From Megamerina dolium (Eukaryota; Arthropoda; Insecta; Diptera; Megamerinidae), in contig OY978526.1 of the NCBI GenBank assembly GCA_963854835.1, positions 73,690,418 to 73,754,417 of the forward strand: DNA of 64,000 nt. Reading direction: 5' to 3'. A program made the position numbers and the translations under genes. How positions within the stretch are numbered: the stretch's first letter is position 1; every line of letters begins with the position of its first letter. A model generated the notes under the pieces. That model had not been told where the DNA came from, ran no database searches, and worked only from the letters and a program-made list of their open reading frames with translations. This document shows positions 24,141-35,579 of the stretch, piece after piece.

Positions 24141-26799
24141 AAATTTATACTATTCATCAGTTATTATGAGAGCTTCAAGTTTGGAGTTTCATTTTGAAAA
24201 ATTGCTTAAAAAATTATGCAAATTTTAAGTTTTTCACTATACCAAAGCCATTTCAAAATTTGTCACATCCTAATGTGTATTATACATACTTGAATGAATT
24301 AATTTATATGCTTGTATTATATTTAATTCAGCGTTATACGTGCAAAATGTATAAAAATGTCTTAGTTTGGAATGCATTTCATTGATAATAGTATTTTAAT
24401 TTGCTCATATACTTTTTATACGCATTGGGTGTATGTACATATGTACTGTATATAGATAATTATCATGCAACACAAACAAAAAAATGTTGGTTTACATTTT
24501 TGTAAAGAATGCGAAAAATGTGCGAATATTATCGAGCCAAATTAACTGTTTTTTTTTTTCAAACAAAATTCTCTTTTCCGCATTGTAAATATTTCATAAA
24601 AAATGCAGATTTGCATTTAGTATGCGCTGGAAAGTATGCAACACTAGAAAGCTATAGCATATATTTGCTATGCATATGCAAGACTTATTTGATATTTCAA
24701 ACGGGTGATATAGCATAACATGTAAAACAAGGTTGATTCAAGAATATGGGGTGTTGCAAAGTATTTCAACTTCAAAAAAGATTGTTTACAATTGTTTGCA
24801 ATTGATTCGAAATATTTGCTTTATTCTTTTTGCAATATCATATGCACAAGATAATAAATAACCACCAATATGTTTTCATTGAAATTCAAAGAGCTCCCTC
24901 TCAAGTTAGGGCATAAAATGAAAATTAGTTGAAATTATTATGAGAAATAGCATAATTTGACAACTATTTACTTTGGTAACTCTAATAAATATAACTTTTG
25001 TATATAGATTTTTAAACTACAACCTATTATGGCAACTCTTAAGTGTAGCCTATTGAATTTTGATTTGCTGCAATATGATTGATTTATGTGCATTCACTAT
25101 AATTACAAGTTAGCTACACAATTGTATTCATATCGATCTACACAGGCATAAATTATTATCTCTAACAATAAGTGCAACAATAACAGGAATAAAATTTTTT
25201 ATTTTTTTAATTTTTTTGTTTTTTTGCTTAAATCTACACAACTTTATTAAAAACACCATCAACCGGCAACCTATAAAAATGAAATTAACAATAACTTATA
25301 TATAAGTAATATTGTTATAAAGGCATTGTACGTATAGAGCGAGCAGATACTGAAGTCTGCAAAAATGAAGAGAGAAAAGAGCTAAAAGCAAAAAAACATA
25401 AACAACATATTTCTATAGCAAACATTACGTATGTTGCATGATGCTTATCACGTACAACGAATGCATGAATTGCATGTTACTCAACGCCCTCAACGAGGCA
25501 AACCAAATACAAACAAACAAAAAATGTTGAATTATTAAAATGCGAAATTTTATATGAAAACACATCAAAAATACAATGTTACAAGAACAACAACAACAGC
25601 AGCAATGTAATGTGCGTATACATATACTCGTAAATCATGTTTACAGCTACCGGTCTTTTCTACCAATATTTTGTGCTGTGTTGTGCTGTCTGTTGTAAGC
25701 CTTCTTTCTTCTTCTTCTTCTTGTTCTTTATCTTTACATTTTTTTTGACTTTTGTTATTAACAACAATTTGCTTCGTTTTGCTGCAAGGAATAAATCGCC
25801 AATACCCCAGCAACACCAATCGCATTGACAGACATGCTATACATACAGACAGTTCAATACAGATGCTAGAGGCAGAGGATAAGTTCTTTAAATTTTTGTG
25901 CTCTTTTCTTCTTTTTTTTTTGTTTTTGGTATACCATATGGTTGTGCACATGTACATCTCTAGTCTTCTCATAAATATTGATACAACTTTAAATTAAATA
26001 ATTTTCAATAAAATAGTAATTGCATTCAATTGGATTTTATGCTGACTAATGACATTTATGGCTTAATACAAAATTATATAAAATTTTCACGAAAACATTT
26101 GACTTAGAAGAGCATATCTTTCGCATATCAAAAGCACTTGTAATTTGCTGCCAATTTATCAGCTTCACTGTGAAATTATTCGATGATACTGATAGTTGGT
26201 TACGAAATGAAGGCAAATCGATCAAAATTCGCTGTACAAACAGAATATCTTCTCCCAAGACAATAAAAATACAAATTTTGGGTATTGATTCTTACAAACG
26301 GCATACCGGACAATTGAATTAATATGAAAATGAAAATAAACTATGTAACAACCCAGTTAAATTTTGGTTTCTGTTGAGAAAATGAAAAAAAATAAATTGA
26401 TCGTGTATAAGCTACATCATCCTAAAGGAATTCCCAGGCTGTTTCGAGAGATCAACGAAGTGACATCAGCCAGTTTATGTTATAGTCGAATGGAAGCGAG
26501 CTCTTATAGGCAGTTCTTTGAAAAAGCAGTGAAAACAGGGGCTATAGTTTGTCAGGAGTAGCAAATCAACCTTGTAGGTGCAAAAACCATTCCAGACAGT
26601 TGCTTGCGTTAGGCAAGCCAGAATTTATTACATTTGCCCGAAGATATAAGCTCTGAAGCGCACTGGATTACTGTCTGATTAACTATCTGATGCATGTTGC
26701 ATTATCGATGAAGACAAACTTTAGACTGAAGTCATATTGCGAACATTCTGAAAATTTGTTTTTTTCTAACTTCAATGCTCTAGGTACTCTAAATTTATA
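24141..26799. other. AT-rich non-coding stretch
   Basis: No gene recognised. A less AT-rich patch at about 26390-26690 (65-residue frame at 26364-26561) may be an old element remnant that I cannot classify. The 135-residue minus frame at 25565-25972 is a lysine/glutamate-rich read-through of simple repeats (a CTT run near 25700) and is not a credible gene. Confidence 0.5.
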
Positions 26800-27185
26800 C
26801 GTTCGTTCGTAAATAGCAATGGAGAACATACTTTTGTATGAGAGATAGGCGCAGTTTTTAACAATTGCGCCTATTTTCGAACTCCTCCATTCACTAGCGA
26901 ATATGTATAATCGTATGTATCGGGTTTCAGCTAGATAACTATATATTTTTCTGTGCAAAATATGCAAACATACATAGTACAATTTTGTATGGAAGATAGG
27001 AACTGATTTTATCCCATTTAGTGCATTTTCGAATATGTTCATTTATTAGTGAATATAAATTTATTTTACCCGCGCATAGCGTGAAAACACACATTCAACA
27101 GCGTAATTTTGTATGGAAAGTAGAGATGATTTTCAATTTTTAGCTTGATCCCTCTATGATCACGACAGATTTTGTGCTAAACGGA
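26800..27185 (-). repeat. Family-A array, locus A5
   Basis: Three minus-oriented units, with 'ttttgtatg(g/a)(g/a)agatagg' at about 26832, 26984 and 27107. The distal end is 'tagcttgatccctctatgatcacga', comparable with the terminal blocks of A2 and A6. Confidence 0.75.
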
Positions 27186-29955
27186 GGTCTCACAGTATTT
27201 TGTAGCTACTGTAAAAATGTATGTTTCAATATTTACGGAATGACTAGGTAAGTACTTGATAATACTTATAAATACATGGATTTTCTGGTGTACTTGTTGT
27301 TCTTGTTGTTGCTTTCGTTAAATAATGAATCTTGAGGCTCAGTGAAATTCATGACAGCGCACATTGCGTAGAAAATAATAATAATAATGAAAGAAAAAAA
27401 ACAAACAGACTAAAGAGCGTGCTTTGGCACATTAAAATGCGATAACAAATGAATGAAAGAATGTCAGACCATAAGGAAAAGAAAAATGAAAAAATTCGCA
27501 TATATTTTGTTAAATAAAAAAAAAAAAACCCCAAAAAAAAATTATTTTAAGTGAAAAAAAGGAATTCGCAACAAATTCGCATAATAATGGTGAAAAGAAA
27601 AGACCAAAAATAATATAAATATGTATTTATATTGTATGTGTGTGTGCATACATGTATATACATATGTAAGTGGAATGAATGTGTAGAAATTGTGTCAGTT
27701 ATGAACCTACCTCAAGCTTTTTCTTGAGTCGTCATTGTATTGTTTTTTTTTTTAAATTTTTTTATTTTGTTGTTTTCATTTTTTGTACTTTATTTTTTAT
27801 AAATTTTTTTTTTATTTTAATTTTTTTTTTTTGTACATTAAGTACATAAGTTTGTATGTATATTTGCAAAATTTGATTGTTTTTTTATTTTTATTTTGTT
27901 ACCATTGAAATTGTAATTTATTATTATTGATTTTTTATGCAATAGGGACTTTAAAATTATATACCACTTTATATATTATAATTATCTGTTACTTCCATAT
28001 AACCTTGATTTTAATTGAGTTGATGCTTTTGCTATTAGAAATTGATGTATTGAAAGTGAAACGCCATTATTTTTCTTATGTAATGGCAACTTAGAAAATC
28101 TAAAGATTACGTTTTAAATTTCTTGAAAATGGTGAGGCACTACGTATCCATAATTGTACAATATTAACAAATTTTCTTCAAAAAAAAAAAATAATAAATC
28201 TTCTCCTCTGCTAAATCGTTGTGGAAAGATGTACATTGAATTCATGGCTTGAACAATTAATTCTCCTGAGATTGTAAAGATGCTCTGAAATCAATATACA
28301 TTAATTCGAGACTATAAATTTTATTTAATCATATTCAAATACAAATGGTTATTATTCCATTCCTTCCAGTAGCCCATTCTGTTAATTCTCTTGTAAATGT
28401 ATATTGTATATTTTATTTAAATTTATTACTTATTATCGTTCTAAATGTTTACGATGCTTTCCGATTAAGTTACAAATTATAATCGTTGTCGTCTTCTTAA
28501 AACATAATAATAATAATTTATCTTATCTTTATCTGTAAGATGCACGCATGCAAGATCATATGCGATATTTAAGTTAAAATACCACAGAAATTCTCAAGTG
28601 TGTTGATCATAATTTATGTATTTAACGGTATATTTGATCAACATACGAAAAACAAAGAAAAAAGAAAATAAGAAAAAAAATTATACAAAAAATACTGCCA
28701 CAAAATTATATGACATTAATGATCCTTATGAACCTTCTCATACGAATGCATATAATTTTCGATTAATGTCATAATTTTTTGTTCTTTACGTTCAAATAAA
28801 AACACGCATAGCTGAGTTATTTACGTATAACAACGAATGAAGGAGGGAGGGGAAGAAAGATCAATACTATATCACTATCAGTTTAGCATGCGATCGCTCG
28901 CTCTCTCCCTTAAAGGTAAAGAAAGCCCTCTGTATGCGTGTTTATGGAGATTATTTTAAATAAGTCAAAGTCATCGAAGTCATCGAAGTCATTGGAATAT
29001 TCCTACCACGACAGCACAATTTATCAAAATTACTATAAAAAAATATACATACATACTCGTATGTATATACACATGCATATATACAAACGTACATACAAAT
29101 TATGTAAAGAAAAGATAAACAGCGAGAAATAAAAATTGGAAAGTTATTATATTAAATTAGTAGGTCAAACATCAAACACAATATAAAATTATACAATTAT
29201 AAAAATATTCCATGAGGATAAAGTGAAATTCAAGTTTAAATATACTGAATATACTTGTACTACTATAATTTAATTTTGGAAAGTGAGATTTTCAACTGAG
29301 GATATCTACCATAAGTACCAATATAGTAGGTATAAAAAATTTCAATATAGAAGAATGCAGTCACAGCATATTTGTTATTGGATCTTTTGTTTTTCTTTTT
29401 TTTTTTCTCTTGTTTAATCAATAAGCAAGTTCTTCAATTTTCTTTTTGTTTTGGGTTTTTCTGTTTTTGTTGTGTGCATTTTTATTCCACGCCAAATTCA
29501 GTGACGGTTGTGCTCGTTGTAATCATTGTAGTAATCCCCTTCCAAGAGCTACAAGTAGGTCAAACACCGCTCAGTTGTATGTAGGTACCCTCGAAAAATT
29601 TACTCTGTTCACCTTGCATACGCAATTTTTTTTTTGTCGTTTTATCGTTTATATTTCAAAATGCCTCAATGAATAACAACCAGTATAACAACAATAATAA
29701 TAACAACAACAACAACAGTAGCTGTAAAAGATAACAAGATGAAGGCATGCGCCAAAATATTACAAATTTACTCTATTAAAGCAAATGGCAAATTGAACTT
29801 GTTTGCGATATTGTTGCTGGCGACAAAGTAATAAATTACTAAATTTATATGTAACAAATATACGCATAATTATATAGAGATACGCATATAAAATCCCAAT
29901 AGAAAATGGTGATGTGTTAGATGTGAAATACAAAAATCGCATGATAACTTTATAA
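27186..29955. other. AT-rich non-coding stretch
   Basis: It holds long T runs (27740-27830), an A run (27518-27540), a GTCATCGAA minisatellite of about three units (28967-28993), an inverted repeat around 28699-28780 (arms built on 'attatgacattaat'), and AAC/AAT triplets (29680-29715). No gene recognised. Confidence 0.5.
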
Positions 29956-29959
29956 TTTC

Positions 29960-30354
29960 GCGTGAAAAGTATGAAAACGTTCATTCAACAACATACTTTT
30001 ATATGTGAGGTGGGTGTGGCTTTAATCCGATTACGCCTATTTTTTTATATGTATATTATATTGTTAGAATAATTGCATATACCAAATTTTAGCTTTATAA
30101 CTTCATATTTTCATGCGTAATGTGTGATATCACACATTCAACATCATATTTTTGTATTGGAGGTATGCGTGGTTTTTATCCAACTGCATCTATTTTCCAA
30201 CATTTTAATTCTGTGGTAAAAAGGAGATTTTTTACCAAATTTCAATTCGATAACTTCATAATTTTGGGCACAAAGTGTAATATCACACATTCAATAGTAC
30301 TATTTTGTATGAGAGGTAGGCGGGGTTTTTATCCAATAGCATATGTTTTCCAAT
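29960..30354 (-). repeat. Family-A array, locus A6, left part (split by the BEL/Pao insertion)
   Basis: Units are recognised at about 29995, 30150 and 30305 (period about 155 bp) with 'ttgtat..gaggta(g/t)gcg(t/g)gg'. The third unit is interrupted by the 5-bp target duplication and LTR, and resumes at 39352. Confidence 0.8.
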
Positions 30355-30359
30355 GGGTT
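30355..30359. repeat. Target-site duplication GGGTT (left)
   Basis: Five bases abutting the left LTR. The identical GGGTT abuts the right LTR at 39347-39351. A 4-5 bp duplication is usual for BEL/Pao integration. Confidence 0.9.
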
Positions 30360-30980
30360 TGAATGTGTGGGGATTGTTGCCGGTGGGCCGCGCGATGGAA
30401 AATTGTTGCCCTGGTATGTTGGTGAAGTTGCCGCTGTGGTTACCGCTGCTGTTGTTGTTGTGCCCGTTGACTGCGCCTGAGTTATTGCAAAACGCACTTT
30501 GTTTTATTGTTCTATTTTTATTGTTTCTTCACCTTTCGATCTTTAACTTAAGCCGTATTTGAATACAAAAAAAGTGTATGCCAATTTTGTTTTAATTATA
30601 ATTAGATTAAAATTTACAAAAAAAAACCGTATTTTTGTCGCGCACTGCACAGTGTATTTAAGGAACTCTTGAGAACGAATGATTAACCAAACCCAAGAAA
30701 AGTTAAAAGAAACCAATCAGAAATATAATGCCTTTAGATAGAAAACTAAAACCAAAGACAAAGACAAAGAGAGAGAAGAAGAGGGAGTATAAGAGATGAA
30801 GTGCAATAAAAAGTAGAGAGAGGGAAAGTGGGAGGAAATTATTTCAAATTAAAAGGAGAGTGAACAGAGGAATAGGAAGAGCCGTCATACACGGTGATGC
30901 CAGACGGCATATTCAGTCCATTTCCCCAATTGACCCAAAAATACACCGGCAGTTCTGCGATTTTTACTCTGGCGTAAACA
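30360..30980 (-). repeat. 3' LTR of the BEL/Pao element
   Basis: 621 bp, TG...CA. By eye it is identical to the LTR at 38726-39346. In the sense (minus) direction it carries a TTAAATA TATA-like motif (30654-30660) and two AATAAA polyadenylation signals (complements at 30517-30522 and 30503-30508). That order fits U3-R-U5. Promoter and cleavage positions are inferred. Confidence 0.93.
30503..30522 (-). promoter_or_regulatory. Paired AATAAA polyadenylation signals in the LTR
   Basis: Two copies of AATAAA on the minus strand, 14 bp apart, in the LTR and downstream (sense) of the TATA-like motif. The same pair exists in the other LTR. Confidence 0.6.
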
Positions 30981-30993
30981 TTCCGCCCCCCTT
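30981..30993 (-). other. Polypurine tract for plus-strand priming
   Basis: On the minus strand AAGGGGGGCGGAA directly abuts the 3' LTR start (TGTTTACG). This is the position and composition expected of a retrotransposon polypurine tract, though one pyrimidine interrupts it. Confidence 0.8.
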
Positions 30994-32786
30994 GCAGGAT
31001 TACTGCAAAGAAGACGCATAATCTACACCAGAAGTAGGGAAAATATTAAAACAAATTCAACGCAAATTAGAATTAATTAATATTAAAAGAATAATATAAA
31101 GATTAAAAATTAATAATAAAATTAAAAAATAGCCATAGTAATGGAGAGAATAAAAACTGAAATTGAAATTAAAATTAAAACAAATTAATAATTAAAAAAT
31201 AGAAGAAAGCAATAGTGCATAATGCTTAATTAATTAATTAAAAACAAAGTGTAATACGAATTCAAAAGTATAGTAAACTTAAAAATAGAATTCCATTAAC
31301 AATAGTAAAAAAAATATTAAAAAGGAAACAATGTTAAAACTCATTTCAAATTTGTACATGCAAAAGAAATTCAAAATCCTTAAAAAATAACTTAAAGCAA
31401 TAGTATAACTTAAGAATTAAGAGTTGATTGTTGAAGAGACGCAAAATCCACAAGCTCGCGCAACTCCAAAGCGGTCATAAATCCAGCCCATATGATGCAA
31501 GACGCATCGACTTGAGATGCGAGGCAGCACTGCGTAGAAATAACCATCGTATTCGGTGATCTTAAAATGGACTTTCTCAATGCGAGCTGGAAGCAAACAC
31601 ATATTAGTGTGGTGTTGAAAAAAAAGAGCAAGTAAGTTCTTTTGGATAAAAGCGAAAATATATTCGTGTTTGAATCGAAACCAGATATTCTTGTTAAGGT
31701 TGATCGGAATAGTTGATTTTTGATCCATGCTGTAACGGAAGTGTGCTAAACCTGCCTGCAGACTTTTTCTTGTATAGTTCCTTCCATCTTACGTAGTAAG
31801 ATAACACTCAAGAGGAACTCGAGAGAGTGTTTTTGGAACGGGAATATGGATTATCCGAATTGTTATCTCCTTAACAATGATGATCTTGAGCATGAGCATG
31901 ATCTGGGTTCCATCGTTGATAGAACGATCGGTAGGGAATTTAAACGCCATCCATGGTCGTACATCAGATGTGAGAGAAAGGTAAAACAACGTAGTTAAGA
32001 AACCTGGGGCAAAAAGCCAAATCGAATCGAATCGCTCACTAATGCAGGATGTGTTGAATCAGGAAGGTCTACTCTCTTGCACACATAATGTATATATTTT
32101 CCAATTTTGGCTCGTAAAGCATAAAGGTGGATGAAAGGGGTGCCAAAAATGCTTGTCGCCGTTAAAATGCATAAAAATGCCGTTGAATTTGCATCAAGTG
32201 TGAGATGTGTAGACCATTGTCCAAATCAAGGAGGATAATTTGTGAAATATAGAAAATATATATTGGAAATATAAATTTTCTCTGCATACGATATGGTGCG
32301 ATGAGCTCTCCATTATCGTATTAATTTTTCGAATTGTGAATTCATTGAAATCACCGATGAAATTTGAGAATAACAGTAGTAACGAATTGATACACTCAAC
32401 TGTAATGATTCTCTAAGTCCAATTACGTAGAATACAGAGAAATTGGCTCATCTAAGCTCGTAGAGCACGAACATTGAGAAAAAACTGTGTAATTGTGTCC
32501 AATTGCGAGATTGTCCGAACTGATACTGCTTCTTAGAACGGAATAGTTTCGTATTGAATCCAAAAGGTGACCATAACCATATGAAGGTCGACTCTATTCT
32601 TGAAAATGTAGCAAATATTGTAAATTATTCATACGCATGGAAACTACTCATTCAATGACGTTTCGTAGAAATCGATCAATTGATTTGTTCAGCTAGGGTG
32701 AACTGAACAGATGAGAGTGATGCGTATGACGGACAGATTCGAAGAATCTGACGAAACGGTGCTAATTAATGTTTTCGTGGCTCCAG
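30994..32786 (-). other. 3' internal region of the BEL/Pao element, no pol recognised
   Basis: About 1.8 kb between the ORF stop and the polypurine tract. A full BEL/Pao element would carry roughly 3 kb or more of RT, RNase H and integrase here. I found no YVDD-type or integrase motif in any frame I read. Two short minus frames exist (31789-31989 and 31417-31728) without recognisable domains. Part of the region (31000-31400) is A-rich and low-complexity. Confidence 0.6.
31417..31728 (-). CDS. Unrecognised 103-residue ORF in the element's 3' region
   Basis: It starts with ATG (MDQKSTIPIN) and lies in the element's sense direction between the main ORF and the polypurine tract. It has aromatic-rich and cysteine-containing stretches (for example RCVLHHMGWIYDRFG) but no motif I can assign and no convincing signal peptide or membrane segment. 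It could be a pol or accessory remnant, or chance. An overlapping frame of similar length exists, which lowers confidence. Confidence 0.2.
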   Translation of the reverse strand: MDQKSTIPINLNKNIWFRFKHEYIFAFIQKNLLALFFQHHTNMCLLPARIEKVHFKITEYDGYFYAVLPRISSRCVLHHMGWIYDRFGVARACGFCVSSTINS

Positions 32787-35579
32787 CTAGTATGACTGGG
32801 CCATATTGTCGCGTTGAAACGTTCGAAAATACAATTCTTGGGGCCCTGCATTGGGCGAAACTGAATTCCTTGGCAAGCTTTTAGGCTTTCTATCGTTTAA
32901 TGACCAATGTCTTTCCGGGAAGTGCTGATTAGACAAGGTCATTCTTCGAAATGATCGAGTTGTCAACATCTCTGACGGGAGTTGCGTTTCCATTGTACAC
33001 GTCCTGTGAGGTCGCAATTTCTTTTTCGAAGAAAAAGTTGAAGATTTTGAGGTATTACATCTCATTTTTGCTCTTTGCCTCATTCGGTGCAGCAGGGAAT
33101 GGTGTCGTTTTCCACAAAAACGGCAAGAATAATGGCTGTGGCACTCTGTAAGAGTATGTGAATTTGCCAAGCAGTTAACGCAAATACGATATTTGTTTAC
33201 AATGGAAATTTTCTCTTTCACTGTAAGTGAAGAGAATTTTTCACATTGTCGGAGAGGGTGCATGCTCCTACATAGCGGGCAGCATGCATGCGTAACAGTA
33301 ACATTTGACGCCTTTTTATTTGTACGGCGTAAGATGAAGTTCTCACATTTTGGATACTTCCGACTGTCAGGAGAAGACGAACAGGAACTGTTCGGAAATT
33401 GACACCGGCTTATTCTATTGCAGAATGATGAAATCCTTCTACGAGCTGTCGGATTTATGGGAAGGTGGGTTGTCGTGATGGACGTGGTATGCTGTTTCTC
33501 GTTGGAAACAGATTGTCGCTGAGAATCAGACGACTGGCGAGACACTTTAACTGATATCGCTGTTGGGGATGTTACTGTAAGTAATTCAGGAAAATTTCTC
33601 CTAGAACGAGAAGACGAATCCGAAATATCTTGGTTTAGCTCGACGACGACTTTATTGAGGAACGATGGAATCGTTCTACTGCGTTGATGTGGCTGAAGTG
33701 GTCCGGTAATTACCCAGCCAAAGACCGTGTTTTGAGCGATCAGTGAGCCAAGAATGCCCTTTTGGATTCCATCCAGCATAATGGAGGGGTAAATGTCACC
33801 TCCCAAAACCAAGTCTACAGGAGAGCTCCGGTGTAAATGTTTATCTGCTAGTCGTAGATTAGCAACCTCTTCGCGTAGATTTTTAAGATTTGAACACGAC
33901 GGCAATTTCCCAGTCAACCTCTTCAGCACGAACGCATCCACCTTTATTGCGACTTCTGCGTCCATTGGAGAACCAATTATTAAAGAACACATCTTTGACG
34001 AATGCGCCGTAACCACCTCGTTCAGACCTGTAACCTCCGTTCGAACGTCGCAAACAGGGAGGCGCAACCTATTTCGCAAGCTCTCCGATATGAAGGTCGC
34101 CTCAGATCCCGAGTCAATTAAGGCACGAGCAGTAAACGTTGTGTTCCGGTATCGGATGTGGACTAAAGCCGTTCCAAGTAACACTGAACTATCTTTAGGT
34201 GTGTGATTGTGGATCTCTGAAACTTTATTCGGCACGCTTTTTGGCACCGTTTGCAGCTGAGAGGTGAATGATTGTCGCGAGAGTTCCGCCGCCGCAGCTG
34301 ACGTGGACGGAAGTTGTTCTCCACTGAGACTGGCTGCCTTTTCAAGCCTATGCAATAAGGTGTGATGCCTTTTATTACACGCGGAGCATGAATAAAGACT
34401 CTTGCAGGAGGTCGATTCGTGAGAGTTTGCTAAGCAATTGGTACAAAGTTTGTAGCTCTTCACGGCTTTATAGCGATCATTCACTGAAAGCTTCAAAAAA
34501 TCTGGGCAGGTGCGCAAATGGTGCATCTTCTGACACATTGGGCACTTTTGCTTCCGAACATTCACTTGGAATGTGTGAATCTTTTGTGGATTCGCCGGGG
34601 ACATATTGGAACTCCGAGCAGGAGTACATTGATTCGGCTGCCGATTCTGTGGTTGACTGAGTTGTCGAAACCCACTCCGAATATCTAGAACCGATTCAAG
34701 AGTCTGGAATCGTTCAGTTAGGAACGTATCAAAATCTCTCCACCGAGGGATCTCACGCTTATTCCTAATAGATTGCTCCCATAGGCACAGGGTGGTGTCG
34801 GGGAGTTTCGTTGAACACAAATACACAAAAATTGCGTCCCACTGACTGGTATCGATATCTAACAATTGTAAATTGGTGATACAGTCATTGATTGTTCGTT
34901 GCAAGCGTTTTATATTCACACCAGTTTCGTGAACAACTGGCTGCAAATTAAAGAGAGCCTTCAATTGGATATTGACGAGAATCCGCTTGTTCTCGTATCT
35001 TTCCTCCAGGTTGTGCCACGCAATGATGAAGCCATCATTGGTCAACGGAGTTGACTTAATAATATTGTGAGCTTCACCTCGAGTCTTCTGAAGAAGGTGG
35101 TACAACTTCTCTACGGGTGATAACCGGGCATTGTTCCGGTACAACGCGGTGAACATATCACGAAAGCTAGGCCACGACACATAATCTCCCGAAAAACATG
35201 CTGTGTCGCATGGTGGAAGCTGAATCGTTGGCATAGAATATTGTGGCGTTTGGCTCTCAGCCGGAGCTGGTGCCGCAACGGGAGACGACATGATAACCGT
35301 CAAATCGTGAAGATGCGCGTTGATGTTGGCTAGGCAACGAACATAAGCTAATTTAGATTCCTTATACTTTGCTTTAATCTGACCAAGGTTAGCGTCTTCG
35401 ACTTCTTGAGTGATAATGGCTTGATATGCCGATTTTAATTCAACCCATGCCGCCTCGAACTCCCTCCTTTGAACTTCGAGGGCGCCTGCACTGTGAGTGT
35501 CCGTATTTATTAGCTGGAAATAAGTGTCAGTTTCAGTTATTTCCTCGACTGCAGCGTGAAAACGTTTGATGTTTGCCAT
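32787..35579 (-). CDS. BEL/Pao Gag-protease polyprotein with a second zinc-knuckle cluster
   Basis: A 930-residue frame from the ATG at 35579 (MANIKRFH, context TATCATGG). The frame is open upstream to a TTG at 35624, but no ATG lies there. Domains: an N-terminal coiled-coil-like part (1-95); a DUF1759-like capsid region (about 120-300, with FSGDYVSWPSFRDMF and RWRDFDTFL); zinc cluster 1 (346-410: CPMC..H..C, LCTNCLANSH..C, CSACNKRHH..LH); and a retropepsin of DUF1758 type with catalytic ALIDSGSEATF (Asp near 489) and the DLVLGGDIY flap-side region (about 590-598). A basic Ser/Thr-rich linker follows, then zinc cluster 2 (767-831) with the same cysteine and histidine spacing, and an unrelated tail. 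Gag packages element RNA and the protease matures it. Pol does not follow, and the second zinc cluster is unusual. Confidence 0.9.
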   Translation of the reverse strand: MANIKRFHAAVEEITETDTYFQLINTDTHSAGALEVQRREFEAAWVELKSAYQAIITQEVEDANLGQIKAKYKESKLAYVRCLANINAHLHDLTVIMSSPVAAPAPAESQTPQYSMPTIQLPPCDTACFSGDYVSWPSFRDMFTALYRNNARLSPVEKLYHLLQKTRGEAHNIIKSTPLTNDGFIIAWHNLEERYENKRILVNIQLKALFNLQPVVHETGVNIKRLQRTINDCITNLQLLDIDTSQWDAIFVYLCSTKLPDTTLCLWEQSIRNKREIPRWRDFDTFLTERFQTLESVLDIRSGFRQLSQPQNRQPNQCTPARSSNMSPANPQKIHTFQVNVRKQKCPMCQKMHHLRTCPDFLKLSVNDRYKAVKSYKLCTNCLANSHESTSCKSLYSCSACNKRHHTLLHRLEKAASLSGEQLPSTSAAAAELSRQSFTSQLQTVPKSVPNKVSEIHNHTPKDSSVLLGTALVHIRYRNTTFTARALIDSGSEATFISESLRNRLRLPVCDVRTEVTGLNEVVTAHSSKMCSLIIGSPMDAEVAIKVDAFVLKRLTGKLPSCSNLKNLREEVANLRLADKHLHRSSPVDLVLGGDIYPSIMLDGIQKGILGSLIAQNTVFGWVITGPLQPHQRSRTIPSFLNKVVVELNQDISDSSSRSRRNFPELLTVTSPTAISVKVSRQSSDSQRQSVSNEKQHTTSITTTHLPINPTARRRISSFCNRISRCQFPNSSCSSSPDSRKYPKCENFILRRTNKKASNVTVTHACCPLCRSMHPLRQCEKFSSLTVKEKISIVNKYRICVNCLANSHTLTECHSHYSCRFCGKRHHSLLHRMRQRAKMRCNTSKSSTFSSKKKLRPHRTCTMETQLPSEMLTTRSFRRMTLSNQHFPERHWSLNDRKPKSLPRNSVSPNAGPQELYFRTFQRDNMAQSY
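33087..33281 (-). other. Second Gag-type zinc-knuckle cluster (residues 767-831)
   Basis: The pattern CPLC..H..C, ICVNCLANSH..C, CRFCGKRHH..LH repeats cluster 1 with every Cys and His exactly 421 residues downstream. Intervening residues differ in many places. It is either an old duplication or a segment of a different BEL/Pao Gag fused in frame. The protease that normally follows Gag is not repeated after it. Confidence 0.85.
34350..34544 (-). other. First Gag-type zinc-knuckle cluster (residues 346-410)
   Basis: Cys and His clusters CPMCQKMHH..C, CTNCLANSH..C and CSACNKRHH lie between capsid and protease. This is the usual position of the nucleic-acid-binding module in BEL/Pao Gag. Confidence 0.85.

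Noticed and set aside
25565..25972. 135-residue minus-strand ORF
   Set aside because: Low-complexity Lys/Glu-rich translation of CTT/TTC repeats, with overlapping frames of equal quality on the other strand.
33793..34206. 137-residue plus-strand ORF within the Gag-protease region
   Set aside because: It is the antisense shadow of the protease segment of the real minus-strand ORF.
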